DNA of 64,000 nucleotides from NCBI RefSeq assembly GCF_001984575.1, contig NZ_LZNS01000001.1:6909212-6973211 (forward strand). The letters run 5' to 3'. The notes beneath the pieces were generated by a model. It did no database searches. It was not told the DNA's origin and was given only the letters and a program-made list of their open reading frames with translations. A program made the translations under genes and the position numbers. Source of the DNA: Streptomyces sp. MP131-18. Lineage in GTDB: Bacteria > Actinomycetota > Actinomycetes > Streptomycetales > Streptomycetaceae. Positions 1-7,485 of this stretch are shown here, one piece after another (the first letter of the stretch is position 1; every line of letters starts with the position of its first letter).

Positions 1-953
1 CGTCCGTTCGCGTCGCCCACGCAGTACAGCCAGCCGTCCGGCACGCCCCGCACCCGCAGCGCGTCGTCCACCTCCAGCCACGAGCCGGGCTCCAGGCCGA
101 CGGACCCGAGGCCCAGATCGTCCGTCAGCGGCCTGCGGCCGGTGGCGAACAGCACCTCGTCGGCCTCGATCCGCCCGCCGTCGTCCAGCGACACCGTCAC
201 CGGGCCAGAGCCGCCGGGCCGGGCGAGGGCCGTGACGGACGTGCCGGAACGGATCGTCACTCCCCGTTCCGCAAGACCTTCCGCGACCAACTCCCCGGCG
301 AACGGCTCCATCCGCGGCAGCACCCGGTCCCCGCGCATCAGCAGCGTGACCTCGGACCCGAGCGCCGCCCAGGCGGCCGCCATCTCCGCGCCGACCACGC
401 CGCCGCCGACGACGGCCAGCCGGCCCGGCGCCTCCTTGGCGGCGGTCGCCTCCCGGCTGGTCCACGGCCTGGCCTCCGCGACGCCCGGGAGGCCGGGGAG
501 CTTCGCCGCGCTGCCGGGCGCCACGGCGACGGCGTGCCGGGCCGTCAACTGCCGCACGCTGCCGTCGGATGCCTCGACCGTGACCCGGCGCGGCCCGTCC
601 AGGCGCCCGTGGCCGCGGATCAGGTCGATGCCGGCCGATTCCAGCCAGGACACCTGGCCGTCGTCGTGCCAGTCGGACACGAAGGCGTCGCGCCTGGCCA
701 GGACCGCCGCCACGTCGAGGGGCCCGCGCACCGCCTCCTTGGCGCCGCCGACCGCGCGGGCCGCGCCGAGCGCCGCCGACGGGCGCAGCAGTGCCTTGCT
801 GGGAATGCACGCCCAGTAGGAGCATTCGCCGCCGACCAGGTGCGCCTCGACGATGGCGGTGGACAGGCCGGCGGCGCTGGTCCGGTCGGCCACGTTCTCG
901 CCGGTGGGCCCGGCGCCGATGACGATGACGTCGTACTCGTTGGTGTCGTTCAT
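1..953 (-). CDS. FAD-dependent pyridine nucleotide-disulfide oxidoreductase (partial at left edge)
   Basis: The ATG on the minus strand at 953 opens a reading frame that runs off the left edge after about 317 codons, so the C-terminal dimerisation domain is missing from view. The N-terminus holds a dinucleotide-binding motif (VIVIGAGPTG) and, around residues 42-60, a redox motif GGECSYWACIPSKALLRP in which two cysteines are separated by four residues, as in dihydrolipoamide dehydrogenase, mercuric reductase and glutathione reductase relatives. Near the left edge the second FAD-contacting motif (YCVGDANGR) is present. The family transfers electrons between NAD(P)H and a disulfide or small substrate through FAD in the cytoplasm. 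No lipoyl or mercury genes are visible nearby, so the substrate is not assignable. Confidence 0.88.
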   Translation of the reverse strand, partial: MNDTNEYDVIVIGAGPTGENVADRTSAAGLSTAIVEAHLVGGECSYWACIPSKALLRPSAALGAARAVGGAKEAVRGPLDVAAVLARRDAFVSDWHDDGQVSWLESAGIDLIRGHGRLDGPRRVTVEASDGSVRQLTARHAVAVAPGSAAKLPGLPGVAEARPWTSREATAAKEAPGRLAVVGGGVVGAEMAAAWAALGSEVTLLMRGDRVLPRMEPFAGELVAEGLAERGVTIRSGTSVTALARPGGSGPVTVSLDDGGRIEADEVLFATGRRPLTDDLGLGSVGLEPGSWLEVDDALRVRGVPDGWLYCVGDANG

Positions 954-1122
954 TCGGATTGCTCCTCGAAGGATCGCGGACCGTCGGCATGGCTCGGGCC
1001 CACCGTAGGCACGGTCGGCCGCGGCTGTCCGGCGTCGGCCCGGTCGGCGTGCCATCACATTTTCTCCACATGAGACGCAAAGGCATGGTGTGGAGGGGCG
1101 TGGGGGCAGTAACGTCGTCGTC

Positions 1123-1407
1123 ATGGCCGGGAGGGCGAGGGGGTGGAACGTGGCGGGGGATGGCGAGAAGCGCTCGTCGGGCGTGGTAACGGCGCTGGGC
1201 GCGGCATTCATTGGCGGGAGCGCGGCGGTGGTCGCGGCGTTCATCGGCGGGGCGTTCTCGGCCCCGGGCGACGAGGAGGGCGGCGGTCCCGCACCGGCGC
1301 CGTCCCAGCAGGCGGAGGTGACGGCGGAGCCGTCTCCCTCACCCACCCCGACGGCGTTATCCGGACAGGTGCCGTCCGACGGCTCCTACAGCGTGAGCTT
1401 CCACTAG
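1123..1407 (+). CDS. Hypothetical small membrane-anchored protein
   Basis: A 94-residue frame starting at ATG 1123 encodes a short basic N-terminus, one hydrophobic Gly/Ala-rich segment (roughly residues 22-47) suited to a single membrane span, and a Pro/Ala/Thr/Glu-rich tail that would lie outside the cell. An upstream in-frame GTG at 1090 is an alternative start; neither has a strong ribosome binding site. No family is recognised. It ends 6 bp before the stop of the convergent tetR-type gene, inside a 10-bp tandem duplication. The composition is typical of small actinomycete membrane proteins, but coding status rests on composition only. Confidence 0.5.
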   Translation: MAGRARGWNVAGDGEKRSSGVVTALGAAFIGGSAAVVAAFIGGAFSAPGDEEGGGPAPAPSQQAEVTAEPSPSPTPTALSGQVPSDGSYSVSFH

Positions 1408-1415
1408 CTTCCACT
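1396..1415. repeat. 10-bp perfect tandem duplication across two convergent stop codons
   Basis: The decamer AGCTTCCACT occurs twice in a row. The TAG of the plus-strand hypothetical gene (1405-1407) spans the junction of the copies, and the TAG of the minus-strand TetR gene (1414-1416) ends in the second copy, so the duplication shaped both 3' ends. Confidence 0.9.
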
Positions 1416-2031
1416 AGGCCGGGGTGCGGACGAACGTCCGGTGCAGCAGGAGGGCCAGCCCTTCGCCGAACGTCTCGGCCGTCCACCGGCGTTCGGTGAG
1501 CAGGGTCTCCACCATGTCGGAGGAGATCAGCGACATCAGCATGTCCCGTGCCGTCTCGGGAGTCCACGGCGGCGCGAGCCGCCGCTCCCGGGCCAGCCAC
1601 TCGGCGAGCCGCGTGCAGTGGGCGAGTTGGGAAGCGGCGGCTCGCTCCATGTGCCGGGCGGCGTCGGGGTCCCGCCGTCCGACTCGCCTGATGGCCCGGT
1701 CGACGGCCAGGACCCGGGGGTGATAGCGCGCGAGGTGTGCGGCCCACTCCGCCATCGCGGCCTCCGCGTCCGGGGCGGCCCAGACCTGTTCCATCGAGGC
1801 GTGCAGCCCTTCCTCGTCCGCCACATGGTCGAACAGCGCGGCCATCAGCTCGGTGCGGGACGCGAAGTGGAGGTAGGCGCCGCGCCGGGAGATCCCGACG
1901 CGTTCGGCGACCTCGGCCATCGTCAGCGCTTCGAGCCCCTGCTCCTCCAGCAGGCTCCTCGCGGCCGTCAGCAGCGCCGCGCGGGTGCGTCGGCTCCTGG
2001 CGTTCCGCGGTGTGCGGATGGGGCGGCTCAT
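1414..2031 (-). CDS. TetR-family transcriptional repressor
   Basis: This 205-residue protein starts at ATG 2031. Residues about 13-60 form the TetR helix-turn-helix domain (RAALLTAARSLLEEQGLEAL ... MAEVAERVGISRRGAYLHF), followed by an all-helical ligand-binding domain. It is divergent from the isochorismatase-family gene that starts at 2116, and the 84 bp between them carry two near-identical palindromes (2054-2068 and 2081-2095), so it very probably represses itself and its neighbour and is released by a small ligand related to the hydrolase substrate. The ligand is not predictable from sequence. Confidence 0.93.
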   Translation of the reverse strand: MSRPIRTPRNARSRRTRAALLTAARSLLEEQGLEALTMAEVAERVGISRRGAYLHFASRTELMAALFDHVADEEGLHASMEQVWAAPDAEAAMAEWAAHLARYHPRVLAVDRAIRRVGRRDPDAARHMERAAASQLAHCTRLAEWLARERRLAPPWTPETARDMLMSLISSDMVETLLTERRWTAETFGEGLALLLHRTFVRTPA

Positions 2032-2053
2032 GGCGCTCAGCCTTGCACACAAC

Positions 2054-2095
2054 TGCGCATGCTGTGTACTTTCCAGGAAGTGCACATGCTGTGCA
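2054..2095. promoter_or_regulatory. Paired TetR operator candidates
   Basis: TGCACATGCTGTGCA (2081-2095) is a perfect 6-bp inverted repeat around a 3-bp centre. TGCGCATGCTGTGTA (2054-2068) is the same site with two changes. The centres are 27 bp apart, in the only space between the divergent TetR and isochorismatase genes. The position and symmetry match TetR autoregulatory operators; binding is inferred. Confidence 0.75.
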
Positions 2096-2115
2096 GTTCG
2101 GCGAGAGGGGCGGAC

Positions 2116-2802
2116 ATGATCATCGAGGCACGGCCGGGGCCGCTCACAGCGGACCCGCAGCGGATGGCGGTCGTGGTGGTCGACATGCAGAACGACTTCG
2201 GGGCCGAGGGCGGCGGAGTGCACGCCGGGGGAGGGGACATCTCGGTGGTGCGGGCCGCCGTCGCGCCCACCGCCGCGGCGCTGGACGCCGCCCGCCGGGC
2301 GGGCATCCGCGTCATCTACCTCAAGCACGGCTATGCGCCCGACCTGTCCGACATGGGCCCGCGGGACTCGAAGAACTGGCTGGTGCACGCCACCCACGTC
2401 GGACAGGAGACCGCCGCGCCCGACGGCAGCACCGGCCGCATCCTGGTGCGCGGCACCTGGAACACCCGGATTCTGGCCGAACTGACGCCCCGGGACGGCG
2501 ACCTCGTCATCGGGAAGACCCGGTTCAGCGGCTTCCACGGCACCGGCTTGGACGCGACGCTGCGCGGGCTCGGCGTCGACACGCTGATCGTCACCGGCTG
2601 CACCACGAGCGTCTGCGTGGAGTCGACGGTCAGGGACGCGATGTTCCTCGACTACCGGCCGGTGGTGCTGGCCGACTGCACCGGCGAGCCGCAGGGGCGG
2701 GAGCACCACGAGTCCACGCTCGTCCTGGTCGAGCGGGTCTTCGGCTGGGTCGCCTACTCCGCCGCGTTCCGCCGCGCCGTGGACGCGCCGATGCCCGGAT
2801 AG
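2116..2802 (+). CDS. Isochorismatase-family cysteine hydrolase (ureidoacrylate amidohydrolase-like)
   Basis: The 228-residue product starts at ATG 2116 behind GAGAGGGG. It carries the family catalytic triad: Asp23 in VVDMQNDF, Lys134 in VIGKTRF and Cys167 in GCTTSVCVES. The layout and length resemble RutB-type and N-carbamoylsarcosine/nicotinamidase relatives, which hydrolyse C-N bonds of small amides in the cytoplasm. No other pyrimidine-degradation (rut) genes are present, so the substrate is open. It is divergent from and probably repressed by the TetR gene, with two operators in its promoter region. Confidence 0.9.
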   Translation: MIIEARPGPLTADPQRMAVVVVDMQNDFGAEGGGVHAGGGDISVVRAAVAPTAAALDAARRAGIRVIYLKHGYAPDLSDMGPRDSKNWLVHATHVGQETAAPDGSTGRILVRGTWNTRILAELTPRDGDLVIGKTRFSGFHGTGLDATLRGLGVDTLIVTGCTTSVCVESTVRDAMFLDYRPVVLADCTGEPQGREHHESTLVLVERVFGWVAYSAAFRRAVDAPMPG

Positions 2803-2830
2803 GACGCGCGGCGGCGGGTACTCGCCGCGC

Positions 2831-3535
2831 ATGGCGCAGCGAACGAGCCGTGGAACGGAACGGCGGCCACCGCGCGAGCGGAGCGGGCCGGACGCCTACG
2901 ACGCCGGGCCCTACCTCCCGGACGGCGAGGCGGGACTGCCCGCCCTGCGGCGGGCCGCCGCAGGCTGCGAGGGCTGCCCGCTGCACGCGGACGCCACGCG
3001 GACGGTCTTCGGGGCGGGTGCCCCGCGGGCCCGGGTGATGCTGGTGGGCGAGGAGCCGGGCGATCAGGAGGACCGGCGCGGGGAGCCGTTCGTCGGACCC
3101 GCCGGGCGGCTGCTGACGCGCGCGGTCGAGGAGGCCGGGCTCGACCCGGACCAGACCTACGTCACCAACGCCGTCAAGCACTTCAAGTTCGCGCGCGCAG
3201 GCTCCGGCAAGCGGCGCATCCACAAGCCGCCCAGCCTGCGGGAGTTGACGGCCTGCAAGCCGTGGCTGCGCGCGGAACTGCGCGAGGTCGGCCCCGAGGT
3301 CGTCGTGGCGCTCGGCGCCTCGGCGGGCAAGGCTTTGCGCGGTTCGTCCTTCCGCGTGACGAAGGAACGCGGCGTTCCGCTGCCGCTGGAACTTCCCGGC
3401 GGTGAAGGTGTGCTGGTGGCGACGATCCACCCGTCCGCGGTGCTGCGGGCCGGCGAGGACCGCGACGCGGTCTACGGAGGGCTGGTCGCCGACCTGCGCG
3501 TGGCGGCGGAGACGCTGGGCGCGGGCGGCCCCTGA
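2831..3535 (+). CDS. udgX: UdgX-type uracil-DNA glycosylase
   Basis: This 234-residue protein belongs to the family 4-related uracil-DNA glycosylases. Cys46 and Cys49 (CEGC) begin the iron-sulfur cluster ligands, motif GEEPGDQED at 73-81 is the uracil-pocket motif A, GEPFVGPAGRLL follows at 84-95, and HPSAVLR is motif B. The insertion KRRIH at 127-131 is the diagnostic loop of UdgX, in which the histidine (here His131) forms a covalent bond to the abasic deoxyribose after uracil removal. Mycobacterium smegmatis UdgX is the studied example. It follows the isochorismatase gene by 28 bp and may be co-transcribed. The predicted role is DNA repair or tight uracil binding. Confidence 0.9.
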   Translation: MAQRTSRGTERRPPRERSGPDAYDAGPYLPDGEAGLPALRRAAAGCEGCPLHADATRTVFGAGAPRARVMLVGEEPGDQEDRRGEPFVGPAGRLLTRAVEEAGLDPDQTYVTNAVKHFKFARAGSGKRRIHKPPSLRELTACKPWLRAELREVGPEVVVALGASAGKALRGSSFRVTKERGVPLPLELPGGEGVLVATIHPSAVLRAGEDRDAVYGGLVADLRVAAETLGAGGP

Positions 3536-3554
3536 ACGGCCCCGGCCGCAGCGC

Positions 3555-3851
3555 TCAGTGCCCGTTCTCCGGCTCGATGCCGTCGGCCAGGGTGAAACGC
3601 ATCGAGCAGATGTCCACTGCCGTCACGTGAACCGTGCGGCCCCACCGTTCGCCCAGCTCGCGGCCGACGGCAAGCAGCCGCGCCCGTTCGGCCGGCGTGT
3701 AAGCGGGGAACGTGGCCCACCCCTGGCGCGCGACCTGTTCGCCGATGTGGACGAGGAACGCGGCGCGGCACCGCCGTTCCTCCTCCTCCGTCAGCGGAAC
3801 GGGGTCCTGCGGCCCGGGTACTTCGCGCACGCCATACAGATCGCGGACCAC
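3555..3851 (-). CDS. Hypothetical protein, conserved-looking, about 98 residues
   Basis: The start is GTG 3851 because GGAGGAG lies 5 nt upstream (3857-3863 on the minus strand). The product is soluble, with a Glu/Arg-rich first half containing LTEEEERRCRAAFLVHIGEQ and a second half containing YTPAERARLLAVGRELGERW and VDICSMRFTLADGIE. I recognise no domain. It lies between the convergent udgX gene and the LacI-mannanase pair; nothing in context assigns a role. Confidence 0.65.
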   Translation of the reverse strand: MVRDLYGVREVPGPQDPVPLTEEEERRCRAAFLVHIGEQVARQGWATFPAYTPAERARLLAVGRELGERWGRTVHVTAVDICSMRFTLADGIEPENGH

Positions 3852-3944
3852 GAGAACTCCTCCGGTGAGGGCCGGCCGCCACCTCCGGCGGCCTTCCGGG
3901 CATCCTTTCAGGCGAACCGCGCCCCGGGACACGTACCGGAGCGT

Positions 3945-4994
3945 TCACGTCGAGGCGCGGACGACCAGGGAGGTCGGCAGCGGGGCGCGGCGCCGGGTGC
4001 TGCCGCGGGCGGCCATCTCCGCGAGCAGCAGTTCCGTGACCGCGCGGCCCACCGCGGCCAGCGGCCGGCGCACCGTGGTCAGCGGAGGCTCGGTGTGGCG
4101 GGCGACGATCAGGTCGCCGAAGCCGACGAGCGCGACATCGTCCGGCACCCGCAGCCCCTGGCGGCGCAACTCCGCCAGCGCGCCCGCCGCCATCACGTCC
4201 GTGGCGGCGAACACCGCGTCCAGGTCCGGGTGCCGCGCCAGCAGGGCGCGCGTGGCGAGCCGCCCGCCCGCCTCGGTGAAGTCGGCGGCGGCGACCAGCG
4301 AGTCGTCCGCCGAGCGCCCGGCGGCGCGCAGGGCCGCCCGCCAGCCGCCGAGACGGGCCGCGGCCACGTCCAGGTCCTGAGGGCCTGTGATCGTGCCGAT
4401 CGCCGTGCGGCCCCGCGCGAGCAGGTGCCGCACCGCCTCGGCGGCACCGCCCGCGTCGTCGGCGTGCACGTGGGGCAGCGGTTCGCGGGCGGAGCGCCGC
4501 CCGGCCAGCGCGACGGGCAGGCCGAGGCGTTCGAGCAGGCCGGGCAGCGGATCGTTCCCGGCCACCGGGACCAGCACCACGCCGTCGACCCGCCGGGCCG
4601 TCAGGAGCTCGCGCAGCCGCTCCCGTTCGGCCCGGTCGCGCACCAGGAACACCAGCAGCTGGAGCGGTGTCCCGGCGAGGCCGTCGCTGACGCCGCGGAC
4701 CAGCTCGGAGAAGTACGGCTCGCCGCCCGGCCGGTGCCCGGGCTCGGACACCACCAGGGCGATGGCGTCCGCCCGGCTGGTGACGAGGCTGCGGGCCACC
4801 GAGTTGGGCACGAAGTCCAGCTCGGCGATAGCCGCGAGGACCGCGGCCCTGGCCGCCTCGCTGACCCGCGGGGACCCGTTCAGCACGCGCGACACGGTGG
4901 TCCTGCCCACGCCCGCCCGCTCGGCCACCGTCAGAATCGTGGGCCGCCCGGCGGGGGCCGCGGCCCGCGGGGCGTGCTCGCCGTGCGGCGTCAC
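3945..4994 (-). CDS. LacI-family transcriptional regulator (probable regulator of the GH26 mannanase)
   Basis: This 349-residue protein has an N-terminal LacI helix-turn-helix at about residues 20-65 (LTVAERAGVGRTTVSRVLNG, then the hinge VPNSVARSL), followed by a periplasmic-binding-protein-like sugar sensor domain ending in VALVGFGDL and TEPPLTTVRRPL. It lies 138 bp downstream of the GH26 gene on the same strand. A LacI-type palindrome lies at 6325-6338 upstream of the mannanase. It is therefore the likely local repressor, responding to a mannan-derived oligosaccharide. The sensor specificity is inferred from context only. Confidence 0.92.
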   Translation of the reverse strand: MTPHGEHAPRAAAPAGRPTILTVAERAGVGRTTVSRVLNGSPRVSEAARAAVLAAIAELDFVPNSVARSLVTSRADAIALVVSEPGHRPGGEPYFSELVRGVSDGLAGTPLQLLVFLVRDRAERERLRELLTARRVDGVVLVPVAGNDPLPGLLERLGLPVALAGRRSAREPLPHVHADDAGGAAEAVRHLLARGRTAIGTITGPQDLDVAAARLGGWRAALRAAGRSADDSLVAAADFTEAGGRLATRALLARHPDLDAVFAATDVMAAGALAELRRQGLRVPDDVALVGFGDLIVARHTEPPLTTVRRPLAAVGRAVTELLLAEMAARGSTRRRAPLPTSLVVRAST

Positions 4995-5115
4995 CAGGAA
5001 CGACCCTCCTCCCGCGCACCGGCCGCCCGTGCTCGCCGCGGCCCGTGGGAAGGGTTCCCGCCGCGGCGCCCGCCGATGCCGCCGGGCGGGCGCCGCCCGG
5101 GATGCTCTTGCGGAT

Positions 5116-5147
5116 GTCAGCCGTCGAGGCCGTCAGCCGTCGAGGCC
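5116..5147. repeat. 16-bp perfect tandem duplication at the 3' end of the mannanase gene
   Basis: GTCAGCCGTCGAGGCC occurs at 5116-5131 and again directly at 5132-5147. The mannanase stop codon (TCA on the plus strand, 5133-5135) lies in the second copy, and the copy beyond the stop contains a second in-frame-like stop. This looks like a recent slippage duplication. Confidence 0.9.
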
Positions 5148-6215
5148 GAACTGGCCCTGGCTCAGGCTGCGCTCGTCCTCATACGTCGCACGGATGCGTT
5201 CCGGGGTGTTGAAAGCGGGGTCCCTCAGATGTTCGGACCACACCATGAAGTAGGTCCACTCCGGCTGCGCCGCCAGCTCGGCGGGGCCGGGGATACGGCC
5301 CACCTCGGCGAGCGCGAGCGGCTTGTCACCGGCGAGGCCGCGCAGCGCGTCGTAGTAGGCGGTGGGCGGGAAGTGGTTCATCCAGGCGTCGAGGCTGACG
5401 ACGTCCACGTAGGCGTCGCCCGGGTAGTATTCGGCGACCTGCCCCGCGCCGCCCTGGACGTCCTTGACGTTCCACACCCAGATCAGGTTGTCCAGCGCCC
5501 GGGTGCCCGCCAGGTGGTCGTGCGTGATGCGGTAGAGCGCGCTGCTGCCGTCCGGGCCCGGCCTGCCGCCCCACCAGGCCCACGCCTCGTTCATCTCGTG
5601 CAGCGGGCGGAACAGTACCGGGACCCCGGCGTCCGCGAGCTGCCGCAGGTAGGGCACCGCCTCGTCGAGCCGGGCCAGCCACGCCCGGTTCAGCGCGGTG
5701 CCCTCGGTGATCAGCTCCTGCCACTGGGCGTCGGACAGGCGGTCCATGACGCCGGTTCCGGCGTCCCAGCCGCAGGACGAGCCGCGGGTCGGGGGGCAGA
5801 CGTGCCAGGTGAGCGTCGTGAGCGAGCCGTTGGTCCACTCGGTCACGGCCTGGTCGGTCATCGTCTGCCGGTTCTCGACGTCGGCCTGCGCGAAGAGGAA
5901 GTCGCCGCCCCACAGGCCGGGGTAGCGGCCGGTGGTCTCGTGGACCTGCGCGGTGTACTGCGAGGGCCAGGAGTTGGGCTCCTTGTTGTGCTGGCCGGTG
6001 ACGGTCGCGCTGCCGCCGATGCGGTCGAGGAAGGCCAGCACGTCCCCCGGGGTCGCGGGGGCGAACGCCGGGCGGGCCTGGGGCGCGGCGCCCGCCGCGG
6101 CGGGCGCGGCCGTCACCGGCACCGCCGCGAGCAGCGCGGTCACGGCCAGGGCGGTGCGCAGCCGCGGGGCGCGGCGCGCGGGGCGTGGGGGGAACGGGGG
6201 GCGAAGTCGTCGCAT
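5133..6215 (-). CDS. Secreted GH26 beta-mannanase
   Basis: The ATG at 6215 follows GGAGGG. Residues 1-45 are a classic Sec signal peptide (Arg-rich start, hydrophobic core, Ala-x-Ala end). The mature part is a GH26 catalytic domain: FLDRIGGSATVTGQHN at the start, RPLHEMNEAWAWW around 203-215 with Glu207 as acid/base, and ALAEVG with Glu304 as nucleophile. GH26 enzymes hydrolyse internal beta-1,4-mannosidic bonds of mannan outside the cell. At 360 residues it is a single catalytic domain with no carbohydrate-binding module. The LacI gene follows it, and a LacI-like palindrome lies 110 bp upstream of its start. Confidence 0.93.
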   Translation of the reverse strand: MRRLRPPFPPRPARRAPRLRTALAVTALLAAVPVTAAPAAAGAAPQARPAFAPATPGDVLAFLDRIGGSATVTGQHNKEPNSWPSQYTAQVHETTGRYPGLWGGDFLFAQADVENRQTMTDQAVTEWTNGSLTTLTWHVCPPTRGSSCGWDAGTGVMDRLSDAQWQELITEGTALNRAWLARLDEAVPYLRQLADAGVPVLFRPLHEMNEAWAWWGGRPGPDGSSALYRITHDHLAGTRALDNLIWVWNVKDVQGGAGQVAEYYPGDAYVDVVSLDAWMNHFPPTAYYDALRGLAGDKPLALAEVGRIPGPAELAAQPEWTYFMVWSEHLRDPAFNTPERIRATYEDERSLSQGQFGLDG

Positions 6216-6572
6216 GAGCGACCCTCCAGTCGGACGACGGTGTCGGTGGGGGGCCTGCGCGCGGGCCGGTGCGAGGACCGTAAGGGTGCGCCATGTTCGC
6301 GTCAATGGTACGGACCTAAATTCGCTGAACCGGTTTAGTTGTCCGGTCGCGCCACCTCGTGGAAACGCGGAAGTAACCAGAAGCCAACGTGGGCCGACGG
6401 GCCGGTGAGCATGCGTCGGCACCGGCGTCACCCTGCGGTTTTCCCGGCCGGGCGCGCCCCGCTGGCCCACCGGGCCAGCCGCGCCCGTCCGCGTTCGACA
6501 TCCGGGCGATAGGTGGACCGCCCCGCCGCCCGCACGATGTGCGCCAGCCCACTCGCCGTTCACAGGAGCCAC
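6216..6572. other. Divergent intergenic region (mannanase / arginase-family gene)
   Basis: This 357-bp region holds the LacI-type palindrome at 6325-6338 in a locally AT-richer patch (6300-6350) that probably contains the mannanase promoter. It also holds a GC-rich stretch and an AGGAG ribosome binding site at 6564-6568 for the arginase-family gene. I see no conserved riboswitch in it. Confidence 0.6.
6325..6338. promoter_or_regulatory. LacI-type operator palindrome upstream of mannanase
   Basis: CTGAACCGGTTTAG is an inverted repeat with one mismatched pair and the central CG typical of LacI/GalR operators (AACCGGTT core). It lies 110 bp upstream of the GH26 start, and the LacI gene is the next gene in the operon. 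Binding is inferred. Confidence 0.7.
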
Positions 6573-7484
6573 ATGTCCACCACCGGAACCGATCGCCGCT
6601 ACACCCTGCTCGGGGCCCCGTTCGACGGCGCCGCCACGCTGGGCTGGCCGGGCAGCCGCTACGCCCCGGCGCGCATCCGGCAGGCGATGAGCTGGATACT
6701 CCAGCGCCGCGAGAACGGACAGATCTACTGCCTCGACCACGCGGCGCTGCACCCGTTCCCCGAGGACCTGCTGACCGACGGCGGCGACGTGCACACCGTG
6801 GCCCACGACCTGGAGGCCACCCTCGGCGCCGCAGCCGACGGCGTCCGCGACACGCTCGCCGGCGGACGGCTTCCGGTCCTCCTCGGCGGCGACGACTCCT
6901 TGCTCTTCCCGGCCGCCCGCGGTCTTGCCGAGTCGGGCGCGGGCAGCGTCGCGGTCATCCACCTCGACGCCCACCTCGACCTGCTCGACCGCAGCGAGCA
7001 GCAGGGCGCGCACAGCCACAGCTCCGGCATGCGCCGCGCCTCGGAACTGCCGGCCGTCGACGTCTCCGCCAGCGTGCAGCTGGCCTCGCGCCACTTCAAC
7101 TTCCCCTCCTCGCTCGCCTACCGCGCCGACCGCGGGCTGCGCAACATCCCCGCCGCCGAGATCCACCGGCGCGGCGCCGACCCGGTCGCCGACGACGTGA
7201 TCGCGCACGTCTCCGGCGCCGACCGGGTGCTGCTCGCGTTCGACATCGACTGCATCGATCCGGCGCACGCCCCGGGCGCGGGCGCGCACGAGCCCGGCGG
7301 GCTGACGTCGTTCCAGGCCATCTCGCTCGTCCAGCGGCTGGCGCCGCACGTGGATGCCATGGTGTTGACCGAGGTCAACCCGCTCACCGACCTGCACGAC
7401 CAGACCGCCAACCTCGCCGCCTATCTCGTGGCCCACTTCGTGGTGCACGGTGGCGTGACCGGCTCGAATGCCGAGGAATCCTGA
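6573..7484 (+). CDS. Arginase/agmatinase-family ureohydrolase (guanidino-compound hydrolase)
   Basis: The 303-residue product keeps most of the binuclear manganese site of the ureohydrolase family: DAHLD at 132-136 and DIDCIDP at 224-230. The first ligand motif, normally GGDHS, reads GGDDS here (Asp107, Asp108), replacing a metal-binding histidine by aspartate. Family members release urea from arginine, agmatine or other guanidino acids. A symporter gene starts 1 nt after its stop, and a dimethylarginine hydrolase-like gene and an ornithine aminotransferase gene lie downstream, so a guanidino substrate is likely. The exact substrate and the effect of the His-to-Asp change are unknown. Confidence 0.88.
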   Translation: MSTTGTDRRYTLLGAPFDGAATLGWPGSRYAPARIRQAMSWILQRRENGQIYCLDHAALHPFPEDLLTDGGDVHTVAHDLEATLGAAADGVRDTLAGGRLPVLLGGDDSLLFPAARGLAESGAGSVAVIHLDAHLDLLDRSEQQGAHSHSSGMRRASELPAVDVSASVQLASRHFNFPSSLAYRADRGLRNIPAAEIHRRGADPVADDVIAHVSGADRVLLAFDIDCIDPAHAPGAGAHEPGGLTSFQAISLVQRLAPHVDAMVLTEVNPLTDLHDQTANLAAYLVAHFVVHGGVTGSNAEES

Positions 7485-7485
7485 T

